From contig CACVQR010000012.1 of the NCBI GenBank assembly GCA_902756345.1, positions 1 through 64,000 on the forward strand: a DNA stretch of 64,000 nucleotides, given 5' to 3'. The position numbers were made by a program, and so were the translations under genes. A model generated the notes under the pieces. That model saw only the letters and a list, made by a program, of their open reading frames with translations, was not told where the DNA came from and ran no database searches. This DNA is from Fibrobacter succinogenes (GTDB lineage Bacteria; Fibrobacterota; Fibrobacteria; Fibrobacterales; Fibrobacteraceae). Positions 27,076-34,905 of this stretch are shown here, one piece after another (position 1 is the stretch's first letter; each line of letters starts with the position of its first letter).

Positions 27076-27093
27076 AACTTCGACTAAGGCGAG
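27076..27093 (+). repeat. degenerate copy of the mqnC 3' end
   Basis: AACTTCGACTAAGGCGAG repeats, with two synonymous changes, the last codons of mqnC (AACTTTGATTAAGGCGAG, 26983-27000) 93 nt downstream. Both encode Asn-Phe-Asp-stop. Confidence 0.5.
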
Positions 27094-27098
27094 CGACC

Positions 27099-27123
27099 CA
27101 CTTCCTACTTCCTACTGTCTACT
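27099..27123. repeat. CTACTTCCTACTGT short-word repeat, copy 2
   Basis: CACTTCCTACTTCCTACTGT plus CTACTA directly beside the terminator of the 20-residue gene. Confidence 0.7.
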
Positions 27124-27125
27124 AA

Positions 27126-27162
27126 ATAAAAAACACCGGTCAGCCTATTCAGCTTAACCGGT
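27126..27162 (-). terminator. terminator of the 20-residue gene
   Basis: Minus strand ACCGGT, 16-nt interior, ACCGGT, then GTTTTTTATTT. It lies 44 nt after the small stop codon. Confidence 0.8.
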
Positions 27163-27205
27163 AATCACCAGAGAGAGAAATCTAAAAAAATAGCCAGGCG
27201 GCGAA

Positions 27206-27268
27206 TTAAGCGCGCTTGGCGTACTTCTTGAAGCTCTTGATCAGGAGGGCAGCGAGAATGCAGTACAT
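27206..27268 (-). CDS. 20-residue hydrophobic/basic peptide with its own transcription unit
   Basis: ATG 27268 behind AAGGATAAT opens a frame of 20 codons, MYCILAALLIKSFKKYAKRA, closed by TAA. The first 11 residues are hydrophobic and the last 9 carry five basic residues, the profile of a membrane-associated micropeptide or small type I toxin. It has a near-perfect promoter (27324-27354) and a strong terminator (27126-27162), giving a transcript of about 190 nt. No overlapping antisense RNA promoter was noticed. No family recognised; translation is inferred. Confidence 0.55.
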   Translation of the reverse strand: MYCILAALLIKSFKKYAKRA

Positions 27269-27323
27269 ATTATCCTTCCATCCTTTTTTTTCGACGTTTT
27301 ATCGCCATTTTTTAACAGCGCGC

Positions 27324-27354
27324 CAAATTTAACAAAAATTTACTAACGCGTCAA
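27324..27354 (-). promoter_or_regulatory. promoter of the 20-residue gene
   Basis: TTGACG with TAAATT at 17-nt spacing, equal to TTG-N20-TAAATTTG. Start site expected near 27318, about 50 nt before the ATG. Confidence 0.75.
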
Positions 27355-27410
27355 GGGGAAATAATATATATTCCGCAACTTTTTTTAAAAGCCCCCCCCC
27401 TTTGGAGGAT

Positions 27411-27491
27411 AGGGCGTTGCGGGATGTGCCCGCAGAGGGGGTAGCGAAAGACGAAGGCTGTAGCGAGGGGGAGACCTCCCCCCTTTTCTTT
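27411..27491 (+). repeat. three-hairpin intergenic element, copy b
   Basis: GGGCGTTGCGGG opening, hairpin 1 GCGGG-ATGT-GCCCGC, AGAGGGGGTAGCG, second loose hairpin, hairpin 3 GGGGG-AGACCT-CCCCC followed by TTTTCTTTG. It lies upstream of batD. Confidence 0.75.
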
Positions 27492-27525
27492 GTTTTTCAG
27501 GCTAAAATTTGGTATTTTTGGGGGC

Positions 27526-29340
27526 ATGAAACGAATTATTTTATTTTGCCTAGCCGCTGCCCTGTGCGCACAAGCACGGCCGTCCCTGCAAGTGGATCGG
27601 GAACGAGTGGAATCGGGCAAGACCTTTGGACTCCAGCTTGTATTCCCGTTAGCAGAACTTCCTGAAAACCGTAGCGATTTACAAATCGAGACTGCCAACG
27701 GTTTTTCGCTCGTCAAGCTCGACAGCGCCGACCAGGTGATTCGCCCCAGCATGGAAGACATGTTCAATTCGTTTTTCAGTGGCGGGAGTCGCGGCGGTTA
27801 CAAGGCCCGCGTTTACACCTTTAATCTAAAAGCGCCCAAAAAGACGGGCAGACTCAGCGTCGGTCAGATTTTCTTGACCATCGACGGCCAAAAACGCAAC
27901 CTCACCGGCGACGTTCCTATTAGCATTCAGCGGGCCTACTCCGACGAAGCTTTGGCCGTTAGCCTTACCCCGAGCAAGAAGTCCGTTTACGAGGGCGAAC
28001 AGTTCAGCGTAACGCTCGGGTTCCACACCTACGAGCACTTCGAAGGAGGCCTGCAGGCCACCGACATGAACACGGGCGACGACTTTATCGTTCACCGCAG
28101 CGACCTAGCCAACATGAAGTTCGAACCGGTTGACGGCAGCCGTCGCGAAATGCAGGCTAGCGCCAAGTTCGCCTGGTTAGCCTCCACCAAGAGCGGAAAC
28201 CTGCAAATTCCGCCGTTCAAGTTCAAGTACACCAAGCGCGGCGAACCCAAGGTGGTCGAAGAAAACAAGCAAATGGGCGGCATGACATTCTCGAGCAGAA
28301 GCGTCAAGCAGGAATCTGTAGAAACCGAAACCCAAACCCCTGCTATTAATATTACCGTAAAGCCGCTACCTACCGAGGGCAAACCAGCCAACTTTAGCGG
28401 CATGGTCGGAAACTACAGCTTTAACGCCGACTTTGACCGCACCAACCTAAAGGTGGGCGAAGCCATGACGCTCACCATCAACATCAAGGGCGACGGCCTG
28501 CCAGGTTCCATTACCGACCCCAAGCTCCCCGACTTTGGCGAATTCCGCTCGGTGCCCCCCGAAAACGAAATCAACAAAAAGGTGGTTGGCAACAAGGTGA
28601 TTACGACCAAGAACATCCGCGTGTTCCTGTACCCCAAAAAGAAGGGCGAATTCACCATTCCCGAAATTACTTATTCCTGGTTCAACCCGAGCAAAAAGGC
28701 TTACGAAACCACCAAGGCGGGCCCCTGGAACGTCGTGGTCGAAAAGGGTGAAGCCGCTGCCGAGGCCATATTCCAGGCGCCGGTCGCCCAAGGCCCCGCC
28801 GCCGTGCAAAAGCAAGAAATTGAATCGCTCGGTTCCGACATCCGCTTTATCCATAAGGTGAACGATGCCAGCAACACGACCGCCCCCTACAAAAGCATTG
28901 TTTACTGGGTGATTTTTGCCGCCGCGATTCCGTTCTACCTGATTGTCACCTTTGCCGTGCGCAGTCGCCGCAAGCACAACAGCGACGCAGCCCTGGTGCG
29001 TAAGGGCAAGGCCGACAAGATGCTCAAGGTCCGATTTGCAAACGCCCGCGAAGCCTTAAAGAAGGGCGACGCCAAGGCGCTTTATGCAGCCCTCGAAAAC
29101 GGCCTCATCGATTACCTGAGCGACAAGACCAACCTGGAATTCAAGGGCATGACCAGAGCGCAAATGAACGAAGAACTCGAAAAGCTCGGCGTCAAGAACG
29201 AAACCATTACGGCTATCGACAGCTGGCTTGACAAGTGCGCATTCGCCAGATTTGCTCCGGTGAACCCGACCAAGGACGAGCAGCAACAAATGCTCAAAGA
29301 CGTCGAAAAATTGTGCGAATTAGTTGGAAGTAGGAAGTAG
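27526..29340 (+). CDS. batD: BatD-like protein
   Basis: Exported membrane protein of the Bat (Bacteroides aerotolerance) group, linked in other bacteria to MoxR ATPases and von Willebrand proteins. From ATG 27526 it is 604 residues: signal peptide (about 1-17), repeated beta-sandwich domains (SLTPSKKSVYEGEQFSVTL; DFDRTNLKVGEAMTLTINIKG; RVFLYPKKKGEFTIPEITY), one membrane segment (about 463-485), and a cytoplasmic helical tail. moxR, batA and batB are not beside it. The last codons (GSRK-stop) and the batE start are built from GGAAGTA repeats, so the C-terminus may have been reshaped by repeat expansion. Confidence 0.85.
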   Translation: MKRIILFCLAAALCAQARPSLQVDRERVESGKTFGLQLVFPLAELPENRSDLQIETANGFSLVKLDSADQVIRPSMEDMFNSFFSGGSRGGYKARVYTFNLKAPKKTGRLSVGQIFLTIDGQKRNLTGDVPISIQRAYSDEALAVSLTPSKKSVYEGEQFSVTLGFHTYEHFEGGLQATDMNTGDDFIVHRSDLANMKFEPVDGSRREMQASAKFAWLASTKSGNLQIPPFKFKYTKRGEPKVVEENKQMGGMTFSSRSVKQESVETETQTPAINITVKPLPTEGKPANFSGMVGNYSFNADFDRTNLKVGEAMTLTINIKGDGLPGSITDPKLPDFGEFRSVPPENEINKKVVGNKVITTKNIRVFLYPKKKGEFTIPEITYSWFNPSKKAYETTKAGPWNVVVEKGEAAAEAIFQAPVAQGPAAVQKQEIESLGSDIRFIHKVNDASNTTAPYKSIVYWVIFAAAIPFYLIVTFAVRSRRKHNSDAALVRKGKADKMLKVRFANAREALKKGDAKALYAALENGLIDYLSDKTNLEFKGMTRAQMNEELEKLGVKNETITAIDSWLDKCAFARFAPVNPTKDEQQQMLKDVEKLCELVGSRK

Positions 29341-29347
29341 GAAGTAT
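29324..29347. repeat. GGAAGTA short-word repeat, copy 3 (inverted)
   Basis: GTTGGAAGTAGGAAGTAGG followed by AAGTATGAA spans the end of batD and the start of batE. It is the reverse complement of the CTACTTCC family. Confidence 0.7.
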
Positions 29348-30116
29348 GAAGTTGAAAGTCTTTCTTTTTTCTCTCGTCGCCCTGATTGCCGGAGCAACAA
29401 GCACCTTTGCCGCGGAACATTGCAACGGAATCGAATCCGGCGTCGTCTATTATAACGAAGGCGAATTCGAGCGAGCCATTGACGAATGGCGCACCTGCAT
29501 TGACAACGGCACCGAAAATTCAGACCTTTACTACAACTTGGGCAACGCCTACTTTAGGGAAGGCAAGATCGGCTTTGCCATTTACTATTACAAGTCGGCG
29601 CTGCGCCTCGCCCCCAATAACGACGACATTATTCACAATCTCAAGTACGCGCAGGCCATGACCCGCGACAAGGTTGAAGAAGACGGCGAAGAAAACCCGC
29701 TTCTCTCCGGCCTGTTCAAAGCCCACCACGCACTTTCATTAAGGACTCAGATGTGGGTGTTGCTCGGAATTTTCTGGGCAATCGCACTGCTCGCCATTGC
29801 AAGGCGCATCAGCCGCAGCGGCAAGACTAAGAACGTATTGATTGGCGCGATGTTTGCGCTGTCTGGCGTTTTCTGCATTATCGCGATGAGTGCCGGCTAC
29901 AAGATTTTTGTCGCCGAGACCAACATCGAAGGCGTCGTAACCGCAAAAGATGCCGACGTGACAAGCGCCCCGAACAACAAGTCGCAAACGCTGAACACGC
30001 TTTCTGAAGGTACAACCTTCGAAGTGCTTTCGGAACAGGGTGGATTCGTCGAAATCCGTCTCGGTGAAAAAATCCGCGGTTTCGTCAAGACGAGCGACGT
30101 CGGAATCGTAAAGTAG
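29346..30116 (+). CDS. batE: BatE-like TPR and SH3 protein
   Basis: A 256-residue exported membrane protein: signal peptide (about 1-22), two tetratricopeptide repeats (VVYYNEGEFERAIDEWRTC, DLYYNLGNAYFREGKIGFAI), two membrane segments (about 137-157 and 164-188), then a bacterial SH3 domain (VTSAPNNKSQTLNTLSEGT, GFVEIRLGEKIRGFVKTSDV). This is the BatE plan and it follows batD by 5 nt. TPR and SH3 faces are expected on the periplasmic side. It converges with the phosphatase gene, 5 nt away. Confidence 0.82.
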   Translation: MKLKVFLFSLVALIAGATSTFAAEHCNGIESGVVYYNEGEFERAIDEWRTCIDNGTENSDLYYNLGNAYFREGKIGFAIYYYKSALRLAPNNDDIIHNLKYAQAMTRDKVEEDGEENPLLSGLFKAHHALSLRTQMWVLLGIFWAIALLAIARRISRSGKTKNVLIGAMFALSGVFCIIAMSAGYKIFVAETNIEGVVTAKDADVTSAPNNKSQTLNTLSEGTTFEVLSEQGGFVEIRLGEKIRGFVKTSDVGIVK

Positions 30117-30121
30117 AAAAA

Positions 30122-30871
30122 CTACTTCGCCTTCTTGCTGCCCTTCGCGGAGGAAAGCTTCTTGAATTCTGCCTGGGCCTTGCGCATGTCGGCCATAAAG
30201 GCCTCGTTTGTATGCAGGCTCGGGTAAGCACCCGAAACAAGCACCTTGGAGGCATCCACGTCGCTCTGCCAGTGGAACCCGGCAATCACGCGGCTCTGGC
30301 CCCATTCGTATGCGTATTTCAACAAGGCATCCTGAGCAGACGGATTCACTTCACAAAGTAGCAGCGCCATAGACCACGCGCGAATGGTATGCCCCGACGG
30401 GTAAGAACCATTCGTTCTCAGGCGTTCTTCTTCGGACGGAACCAGGGTCGGTTCGTTAAAGCGGTCATAGGGGCGACGCCTCATGTAATGCCTTTTGGGA
30501 AGGCTCCCCACCTGCTTAAGCGTCCGGATTCCGCGTTCGAGCAGGTTCATGATGGCAGGAGTCTTCTTTGCCGAAATTTCCATGCCGAAGGGTTCGCTGA
30601 ACATCTTGGCCATCTCTTCGACCGTTTCTACCGCCTGGGCTACGGCCAGGGCCGCACGCGCTGAATCCTTGCGCATCGTCTTGCCCCAAATGTACTGCGA
30701 CATATCGTACATAAACTGCGGAGACATAGTATCCGGGGGCGCCGGGTAGAAGTTCAGTGCGTTCGGGAGCGCATCTGCTTCCACGTAAGGTTTGACATCT
30801 GCAGCGAAACTGCAAAGCGACGCGCAACAAAAGGCGACTACGATAAAAGCTTTCTTGATAAAATTGCTCAT
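30122..30871 (-). CDS. exported class A acid phosphatase (PAP2 superfamily)
   Basis: A 249-residue periplasmic enzyme with signal peptide (about 1-22). It has the three-part phosphatase signature: K-x6-RP region (KRHYMRRRPYDRF), the GSYPSGHT core with catalytic His, and SRVIAGFHWQSDVDASKVL with the second His. This is the PhoN-type class A pattern that hydrolyses phosphomonoesters with broad specificity. Start 30871 is chosen for the signal peptide; the longer frame reads back into vsr DNA. Divergent from vsr. Confidence 0.88.
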   Translation of the reverse strand: MSNFIKKAFIVVAFCCASLCSFAADVKPYVEADALPNALNFYPAPPDTMSPQFMYDMSQYIWGKTMRKDSARAALAVAQAVETVEEMAKMFSEPFGMEISAKKTPAIMNLLERGIRTLKQVGSLPKRHYMRRRPYDRFNEPTLVPSEEERLRTNGSYPSGHTIRAWSMALLLCEVNPSAQDALLKYAYEWGQSRVIAGFHWQSDVDASKVLVSGAYPSLHTNEAFMADMRKAQAEFKKLSSAKGSKKAK

Positions 30872-30917
30872 GCCTTGAATATAAATAAAAAAGACTATCT
30901 TTTCAAATGCTAATCCC

Positions 30918-31361
30918 ATGAAAAAATGCCGTCGAAAAAAACACGCACCCATGAACCGTTCGCAAATGATGCAGGCGGTCCATTCGGAAGACACCCGGCC
31001 CGAACTGCTTGTGCGGCGGGCGCTGTTTAAGGCGGGGCTGCGTTACAGGCTGCACAGGCACGATTTGCCCGGCTCGCCAGACCTGTTTATCCTCAAATAC
31101 AGCGTAGTTGTATTTATAAACGGCTGCTTCTGGCACCAGCACGGCTGCAAGTTTACGAGCCGCCCCAAGAGCAATCCCGAATTCTGGAACGAAAAATTCA
31201 CGAACAATATGGTGCGCGACATCAAGACGAACTGGAAACTTTCGCTACAAGGCTACCGCGTTGCAACCATTTGGGAATGTTCCATCAAGAACGATTTCGA
31301 CCACACTATTGAACGCCTCAAGGCCTTTATTGCAAGCGATGAAGAAAGCATAGAGATTTGA
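30918..31361 (+). CDS. vsr: very short patch repair endonuclease
   Basis: Nicks DNA at T:G mismatches that arise from deamination of 5-methylcytosine. The 147 residues hold RSQMMQAVHSEDTRPELLVRRAL, the catalytic Asp in LPGSPDLF (Asp55) and the zinc/active block FINGCFWHQHGC, then NWKLSLQGYRVATIWEC. Vsr is normally encoded with a Dcm-type cytosine methyltransferase or a restriction system; none is visible within 10 kb, so it is an orphan here. TATCTTTT precedes the ATG by about 15 nt. Confidence 0.93.
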   Translation: MKKCRRKKHAPMNRSQMMQAVHSEDTRPELLVRRALFKAGLRYRLHRHDLPGSPDLFILKYSVVVFINGCFWHQHGCKFTSRPKSNPEFWNEKFTNNMVRDIKTNWKLSLQGYRVATIWECSIKNDFDHTIERLKAFIASDEESIEI

Positions 31362-31414
31362 ACCACGGGTCGGGAAAAAGACTATCTTTCTTGTTAATTT
31401 TAAAAGGTTTAAAA

Positions 31415-32347
31415 ATGCACGTTCTTGAAAAAATCAGTGAATTTGTGGGTAAGTGGATGGCGGTTGTCGTTTTAGCCATCGCGGTGCTTTCGCTGTTTGT
31501 CCCGAAATCGACGCTCTGGATTGAGCTCTCGTGGGTAAATTACCTGCTGATGGTCGTGATGTTCGGCATGGGGCTCACGCTCAAGCTCAGCGACTTTGCT
31601 CTTGTATTTGCGCGCCCTAAGGAAATCACCATCGGGTGCGCGGCGCAGTTCATCGTGATGCCAGCTTTGGCTTTCGTACTCTCCAAGGCGTTCGGGCTCG
31701 ACGCGGCCCTCATGGCGGGCGTGGTTCTTGTTGGAACTTGCCCAGGAGGCACTTCGAGTAACGTTATCACCTACCTCTCGAAGGGCGATGTCGCGCTTTC
31801 GGTCGGCATGACCAGCGTGAATACGCTGCTCGCTCCCGTGCTGACGCCGGCGATTACGTACTTGCTTTTGCGCACCACCGTGAACGTCGACGTGCTAGCG
31901 ATGTTCCTTTCCATCGTGAAGGTTGTCATTGTGCCGATTGCGCTCGGGTTTGCAATCAACAAGTTCTTTGGCAAATGGACGGCGCGTGCCGTGAAGGTCT
32001 TGCCGCTCGTCTCGGTGATTGCAATCGCGATGATTGTAGCCGCAGTCGTCTCGCACAATGCATCGAAGATTCTCTCTACGGGTGCCATCGTGTTCGCCGT
32101 CGTAATTCTCCACAACCTGCTCGGTTACGGCTGCGGATTCGGTCTCGGGAAGCTGCTGAAATTCTCGACACCCAAGACAAAGGCGCTTTCCATCGAAATC
32201 GGCATGCAGAATTCCGGACTCGCTACAAGCCTTGCGGCAACAGCGTTCTCGGGACTTGCCATGGCGACTGTGCCTGGCGCCATATTCTCCGTGTGGCACA
32301 ACATTTCGGGAGCGATTTTGGCGAATGTTTATCGCCGGAAGGAATAG
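31415..32347 (+). CDS. bile acid:sodium symporter (BASS) family transporter
   Basis: A 310-residue membrane protein with about nine to ten hydrophobic segments. Motifs FGMGLTLKLSDFALVFARPKE, VGTCPGGTSSNVITYLSKGD and SIEIGMQNSGLATSLA with AVPGAIFSVWHN-like ending are typical of BASS proteins, which carry organic anions (bile acids, pyruvate, pantothenate) with Na+. The substrate cannot be told. Start 31415 follows AAAAGGTTTAAAA; an upstream in-frame TTG overlaps vsr. Confidence 0.9.
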   Translation: MHVLEKISEFVGKWMAVVVLAIAVLSLFVPKSTLWIELSWVNYLLMVVMFGMGLTLKLSDFALVFARPKEITIGCAAQFIVMPALAFVLSKAFGLDAALMAGVVLVGTCPGGTSSNVITYLSKGDVALSVGMTSVNTLLAPVLTPAITYLLLRTTVNVDVLAMFLSIVKVVIVPIALGFAINKFFGKWTARAVKVLPLVSVIAIAMIVAAVVSHNASKILSTGAIVFAVVILHNLLGYGCGFGLGKLLKFSTPKTKALSIEIGMQNSGLATSLAATAFSGLAMATVPGAIFSVWHNISGAILANVYRRKE

Positions 32348-32392
32348 CAGGCTTTAAAAAGGCTATCTTTCTAGCAGCTTTTAGGAGTTTAT

Positions 32393-32848
32393 ATGAAAAT
32401 GAATTATGCCGAATGGGTTTGCCCGGAATGCAAGACCAAGAACCGCGAAACTTGCAACATGTGGATGTACGGCAGTCCGATTCGCGAATGCAAGGCCTGC
32501 CGCAGCGAATACCTGGACAGGCGCTGGCGCGAGGTGGCAATTGACGGATTTGATCCGCGTAGCAAGAATGCAAAATTCTACGCAAAAGGAGCCGCATTCC
32601 TTTTGTCAATGGCAATAATCTGCGGGGTATTACTTCAAACTTCATTCGTACATGGAAACAATTTCACAAAGCTTACCCTGGCGTGCATCCTATGCTCGCT
32701 ATTCGGCGTCGTTAGCGGATTCATCGCGCTCCGGATCAAGCTCGGCTTCGCAGCCAAGGACAACGATAAGTTTATGGCCGAATCCAAGGCGCGCCTAGGC
32801 GACCCGAAATACGTCGAAAAATTACGAAAGTTTGGATACAAAATTTAA
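32393..32848 (+). CDS. zinc-ribbon protein with two membrane segments
   Basis: A 151-residue protein. CPEC and CKAC pairs (residues about 10-37) form a zinc ribbon; two membrane segments follow (about 65-82 and 91-113), and a soluble tail of about 35 residues ends RLGDPKYVEKLRKFGYKI. TTAGGAGTTTAT precedes the start. The stop codon is immediately followed by an acetyltransferase fragment, so this is the last intact gene before the accessory region. No function recognised. Confidence 0.6.
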   Translation: MKMNYAEWVCPECKTKNRETCNMWMYGSPIRECKACRSEYLDRRWREVAIDGFDPRSKNAKFYAKGAAFLLSMAIICGVLLQTSFVHGNNFTKLTLACILCSLFGVVSGFIALRIKLGFAAKDNDKFMAESKARLGDPKYVEKLRKFGYKI

Positions 32849-32970
32849 ATCACCTTCTCGTGCGCCCCGAATACCAAGGCCAAAGCATCGGCAAGGAACT
32901 CGTGGAACGTATCAAGGAAATCTACAAGGATTACCAGCCTGTGGACGTAGGTTCCTTTTTCACCCAATAG
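32848..32970 (+). pseudogene. GNAT acetyltransferase fragment
   Basis: The frame from 32848 reads NHLLVRPEYQGQSIGKELV, then ERIKEIYKDYQPVDV, which is the acetyl-CoA binding motif A (R-x-x-Q/G-x-G/S) and following helix of a GNAT acetyltransferase. The N-terminal half and the C-terminal Tyr region are missing; the frame runs on into DNA of the opposite-strand gene and stops at 32968. Inferred to be a gene broken when the adjacent region was inserted. Confidence 0.65.
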
Positions 32971-34382
32971 CCGCCAGTCTTTTTAGAACCACGACGTTCA
33001 ATAAGTTCTTTTTTACGCAAAGACGAAACAACCTTATCAAGTGTGTCAATAGGCATTTGTAGTCTGCCAGAAAGTTCTTTTATCATAACTCCAGGTCTTT
33101 TTGTGATTTCCAGGAACACTTTCTGCTGTGTTTCATTTAGTTCAATTTTTAATCCGCCACTTAATCCGCCACTTAATCCGCCATTTAATCCGCCAACATT
33201 GCTCTTTTCTGGCACATGATCAGTCAGCGGAATCTCCGCTATAAAAATATCGTTATCCACAAATTTGGGTTTTAGCCCAGAATAAATTTCGCACAGGTCA
33301 CTAATTTTACGGATACCCGTACCGAGGTATTCCGCAAACCCCATCTGTGCAAACATTGTGGCAATATGCGGATTCTTAGGATAAGAACAAAGTTGAGATG
33401 CTATTTTCTCGTACGCAAAGGGCTTATTCGCATTATTCGTCACAAGCTTATCTTTATAAATAACGAGTGTTGTTGGAATCGGATTCATGTATTCACGATG
33501 AATCAGCATATTCGCAATCACTTCTCTAAAAATCTTGTCACGCAAAGAGAGTCTTGTTTTCCCATCCAAATAGAATTTGTCTGGGAGATGCTTTTCGATA
33601 AACCCGTTCAATAATTCGTAACCATCAATCAGGTTGCATGTAACAGTCAAGCGATCATCGTAACGCATCAGGTCTTGTTTGCGGACTACTGCTTCAATTT
33701 TATAATATGGCAAATAACTTGAAATCGCTTCGTCCGTGCCGAACAGCATAAGTGCAGCAAGTGTATAGCCCGACTTTCCAATGGTAGAATCATAGCGAAT
33801 CAAACCAGCCGCTTTGAAAAAATCTTCCTTGTTCAACTTGAGCCACGGGTGATTGGACCTGATAGAACGAATCAAATCCTTGGCCTTCTTAAGCATTCCG
33901 CGTTTAATATCAATTTCGCGAAGCCCCGGATAAACGGTATTTTCCGTATAGCTGTTGCTTTTGCGCAAATACATTGCACTAATTGCGCTCTGCGTCTTTA
34001 CCACAAAATCGCCATCGACGCTACGGTCGAAGACCTTCTTGCCGGTCTTGTGGACCTGCGAACTGGCGGGAACAAAGAAGTAGATCAATTTTTTGTCTTT
34101 GTAATCAACAACTTGCGGGTCAATCAAGTTCTGAGGATCCAATTTTTCAGGATTGTTGCTTAAATTCGCTATTTGCTTGCAAATTTTTTCGACGCAATTG
34201 GGATCAACGCCCTCAATTTTTTTGTCGTCTGTAACACCAAGGACAATATGGCCCCCATTGCGGTTTAAGAATGCCGCAACAGATTCAAAAAGATTGTCGG
34301 GCAATGCAGTCTTTGCCCTCTTGAATTCGACCGTCAAGCCTTCGCCCTGACGAATGATTTTTCCCAATTCTTTTTCATCCAT
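32931..34382 (-). CDS. Schlafen-AlbA_2 domain protein with winged-helix C-terminus
   Basis: A 483-residue protein from ATG 34382 (GGGGTGCCGAT upstream). Residues about 12-130 form the AlbA_2 (Schlafen-like) domain (LTVEFKRAKTALPDNLFESVAAFLNRNGGHIVLGV). The middle holds a GHKL-like region (FREVIANMLIHREYM, FAEYLGTGIRKI). A GGLNGG-LSGGLSGGL linker, encoded by 12-nt tandem repeats (about 33150-33197), joins to a winged helix (about 430-483). Such proteins are seen as regulators and in phage-defence regions. The small gene 34396-34569 lies 13 nt upstream, and both follow the structured leader. Confidence 0.8.
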   Translation of the reverse strand: MDEKELGKIIRQGEGLTVEFKRAKTALPDNLFESVAAFLNRNGGHIVLGVTDDKKIEGVDPNCVEKICKQIANLSNNPEKLDPQNLIDPQVVDYKDKKLIYFFVPASSQVHKTGKKVFDRSVDGDFVVKTQSAISAMYLRKSNSYTENTVYPGLREIDIKRGMLKKAKDLIRSIRSNHPWLKLNKEDFFKAAGLIRYDSTIGKSGYTLAALMLFGTDEAISSYLPYYKIEAVVRKQDLMRYDDRLTVTCNLIDGYELLNGFIEKHLPDKFYLDGKTRLSLRDKIFREVIANMLIHREYMNPIPTTLVIYKDKLVTNNANKPFAYEKIASQLCSYPKNPHIATMFAQMGFAEYLGTGIRKISDLCEIYSGLKPKFVDNDIFIAEIPLTDHVPEKSNVGGLNGGLSGGLSGGLKIELNETQQKVFLEITKRPGVMIKELSGRLQMPIDTLDKVVSSLRKKELIERRGSKKTGGYWVKKEPTSTGW

Positions 34383-34395
34383 ATCGGCACCCCTT

Positions 34396-34569
34396 TCATC
34401 CTCTCGGGTAACGCAGTTTCGCACCGCATTTTGGGCAACGCAGAATCAGTTCCTTAAGCCGTTTGATTTCCGCATCTTTTTCTTCTAGTACCTTGGCAAA
34501 ATCCCCGATGGCGTTGTTAGCACCGCGATTCGGGCCTCCGTTGAATTTTCCGAAAATTTCATCGAACAT
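34396..34569 (-). CDS. 57-residue coiled-coil and zinc-ribbon protein
   Basis: ATG 34569 behind AAGGAATAATT, 57 codons, TGA at 34396. Order: a short N-terminus (MFDEIFGKFNGGPNRG), a heptad-like helix (VLEEKDAEIKRLKELIL) and a half zinc ribbon CPKCGAKLRYPRG. Only two Cys are present, so zinc binding would need dimerisation through the coiled coil. It overlaps no other gene and ends 13 nt before the Schlafen-AlbA gene, so the two form an operon. Too short for most gene finders. Confidence 0.65.
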   Translation of the reverse strand: MFDEIFGKFNGGPNRGANNAIGDFAKVLEEKDAEIKRLKELILRCPKCGAKLRYPRG

Positions 34570-34899
34570 AATTATTCCTTATAAATTTTAGTTGAACGTC
34601 GCCATTGGGCGACAATTTGACTGGCCGTTGCGATTACGCCGAAAAACAGCGCACAACATGCCCTTGCTTATTTGTTATGTATTGAGATTTTCCACGCCTT
34701 GCGCGGAATGGGATGATCTTGCAATCCTGTTGGCGGGGGCTTTCCCCGGCGTTACTTGCCACTCTTTCAAGTGGACTCGAGTAGGTCGTATTCCTACCAG
34801 CTATCCAACAGAACCATCAAGAAGGTTGATGGGCCCCGCCGCGAATGCACGTACGGACCCGAAGGTCTATGTCGACTGTCACGAGGATTATCGAATATC
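34570..34899 (-). ncRNA. structured 5' leader RNA of the AlbA operon
   Basis: A 330-nt untranslated leader on the minus strand between a strong promoter and the 57-residue gene. Stems seen: four-way junction closed by CTGTTGG/CCAACAG (805-811 with 727-733 of 34,xxx), with hairpins GTAGG/CCTAC (34781-34797), CCACT/AGTGG (34759-34774) and CGGGG/CCCCG (34734-34748); CATCAA/TTGATG (34815-34831); GACC-TTCG-GGTC (34856-34867); TTCCGCGC/GCGTGGAA (34690-34708); GTCGCC/GGCGAC (34598-34613). The G-U pair in the 34690 stem exists only on the minus strand. No known riboswitch class was recognised. Confidence 0.6.
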
Positions 34900-34905
34900 G
34901 GCTAC

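Noticed and set aside
33150-33197. 12-nt tandem repeats as a separate repeat locus
   Set aside because: They encode the Gly-Gly-Leu linker of the AlbA protein in frame and are explained by it.
34831-34860. Plus-strand GGGCCCCGCC...ACGTACGGACCC resembles group II intron domain V
   Set aside because: The catalytic triad and base pairing of domain V do not fit, no reverse transcriptase or domain VI is present, and the promoter and wobble pairs point to a minus-strand RNA.
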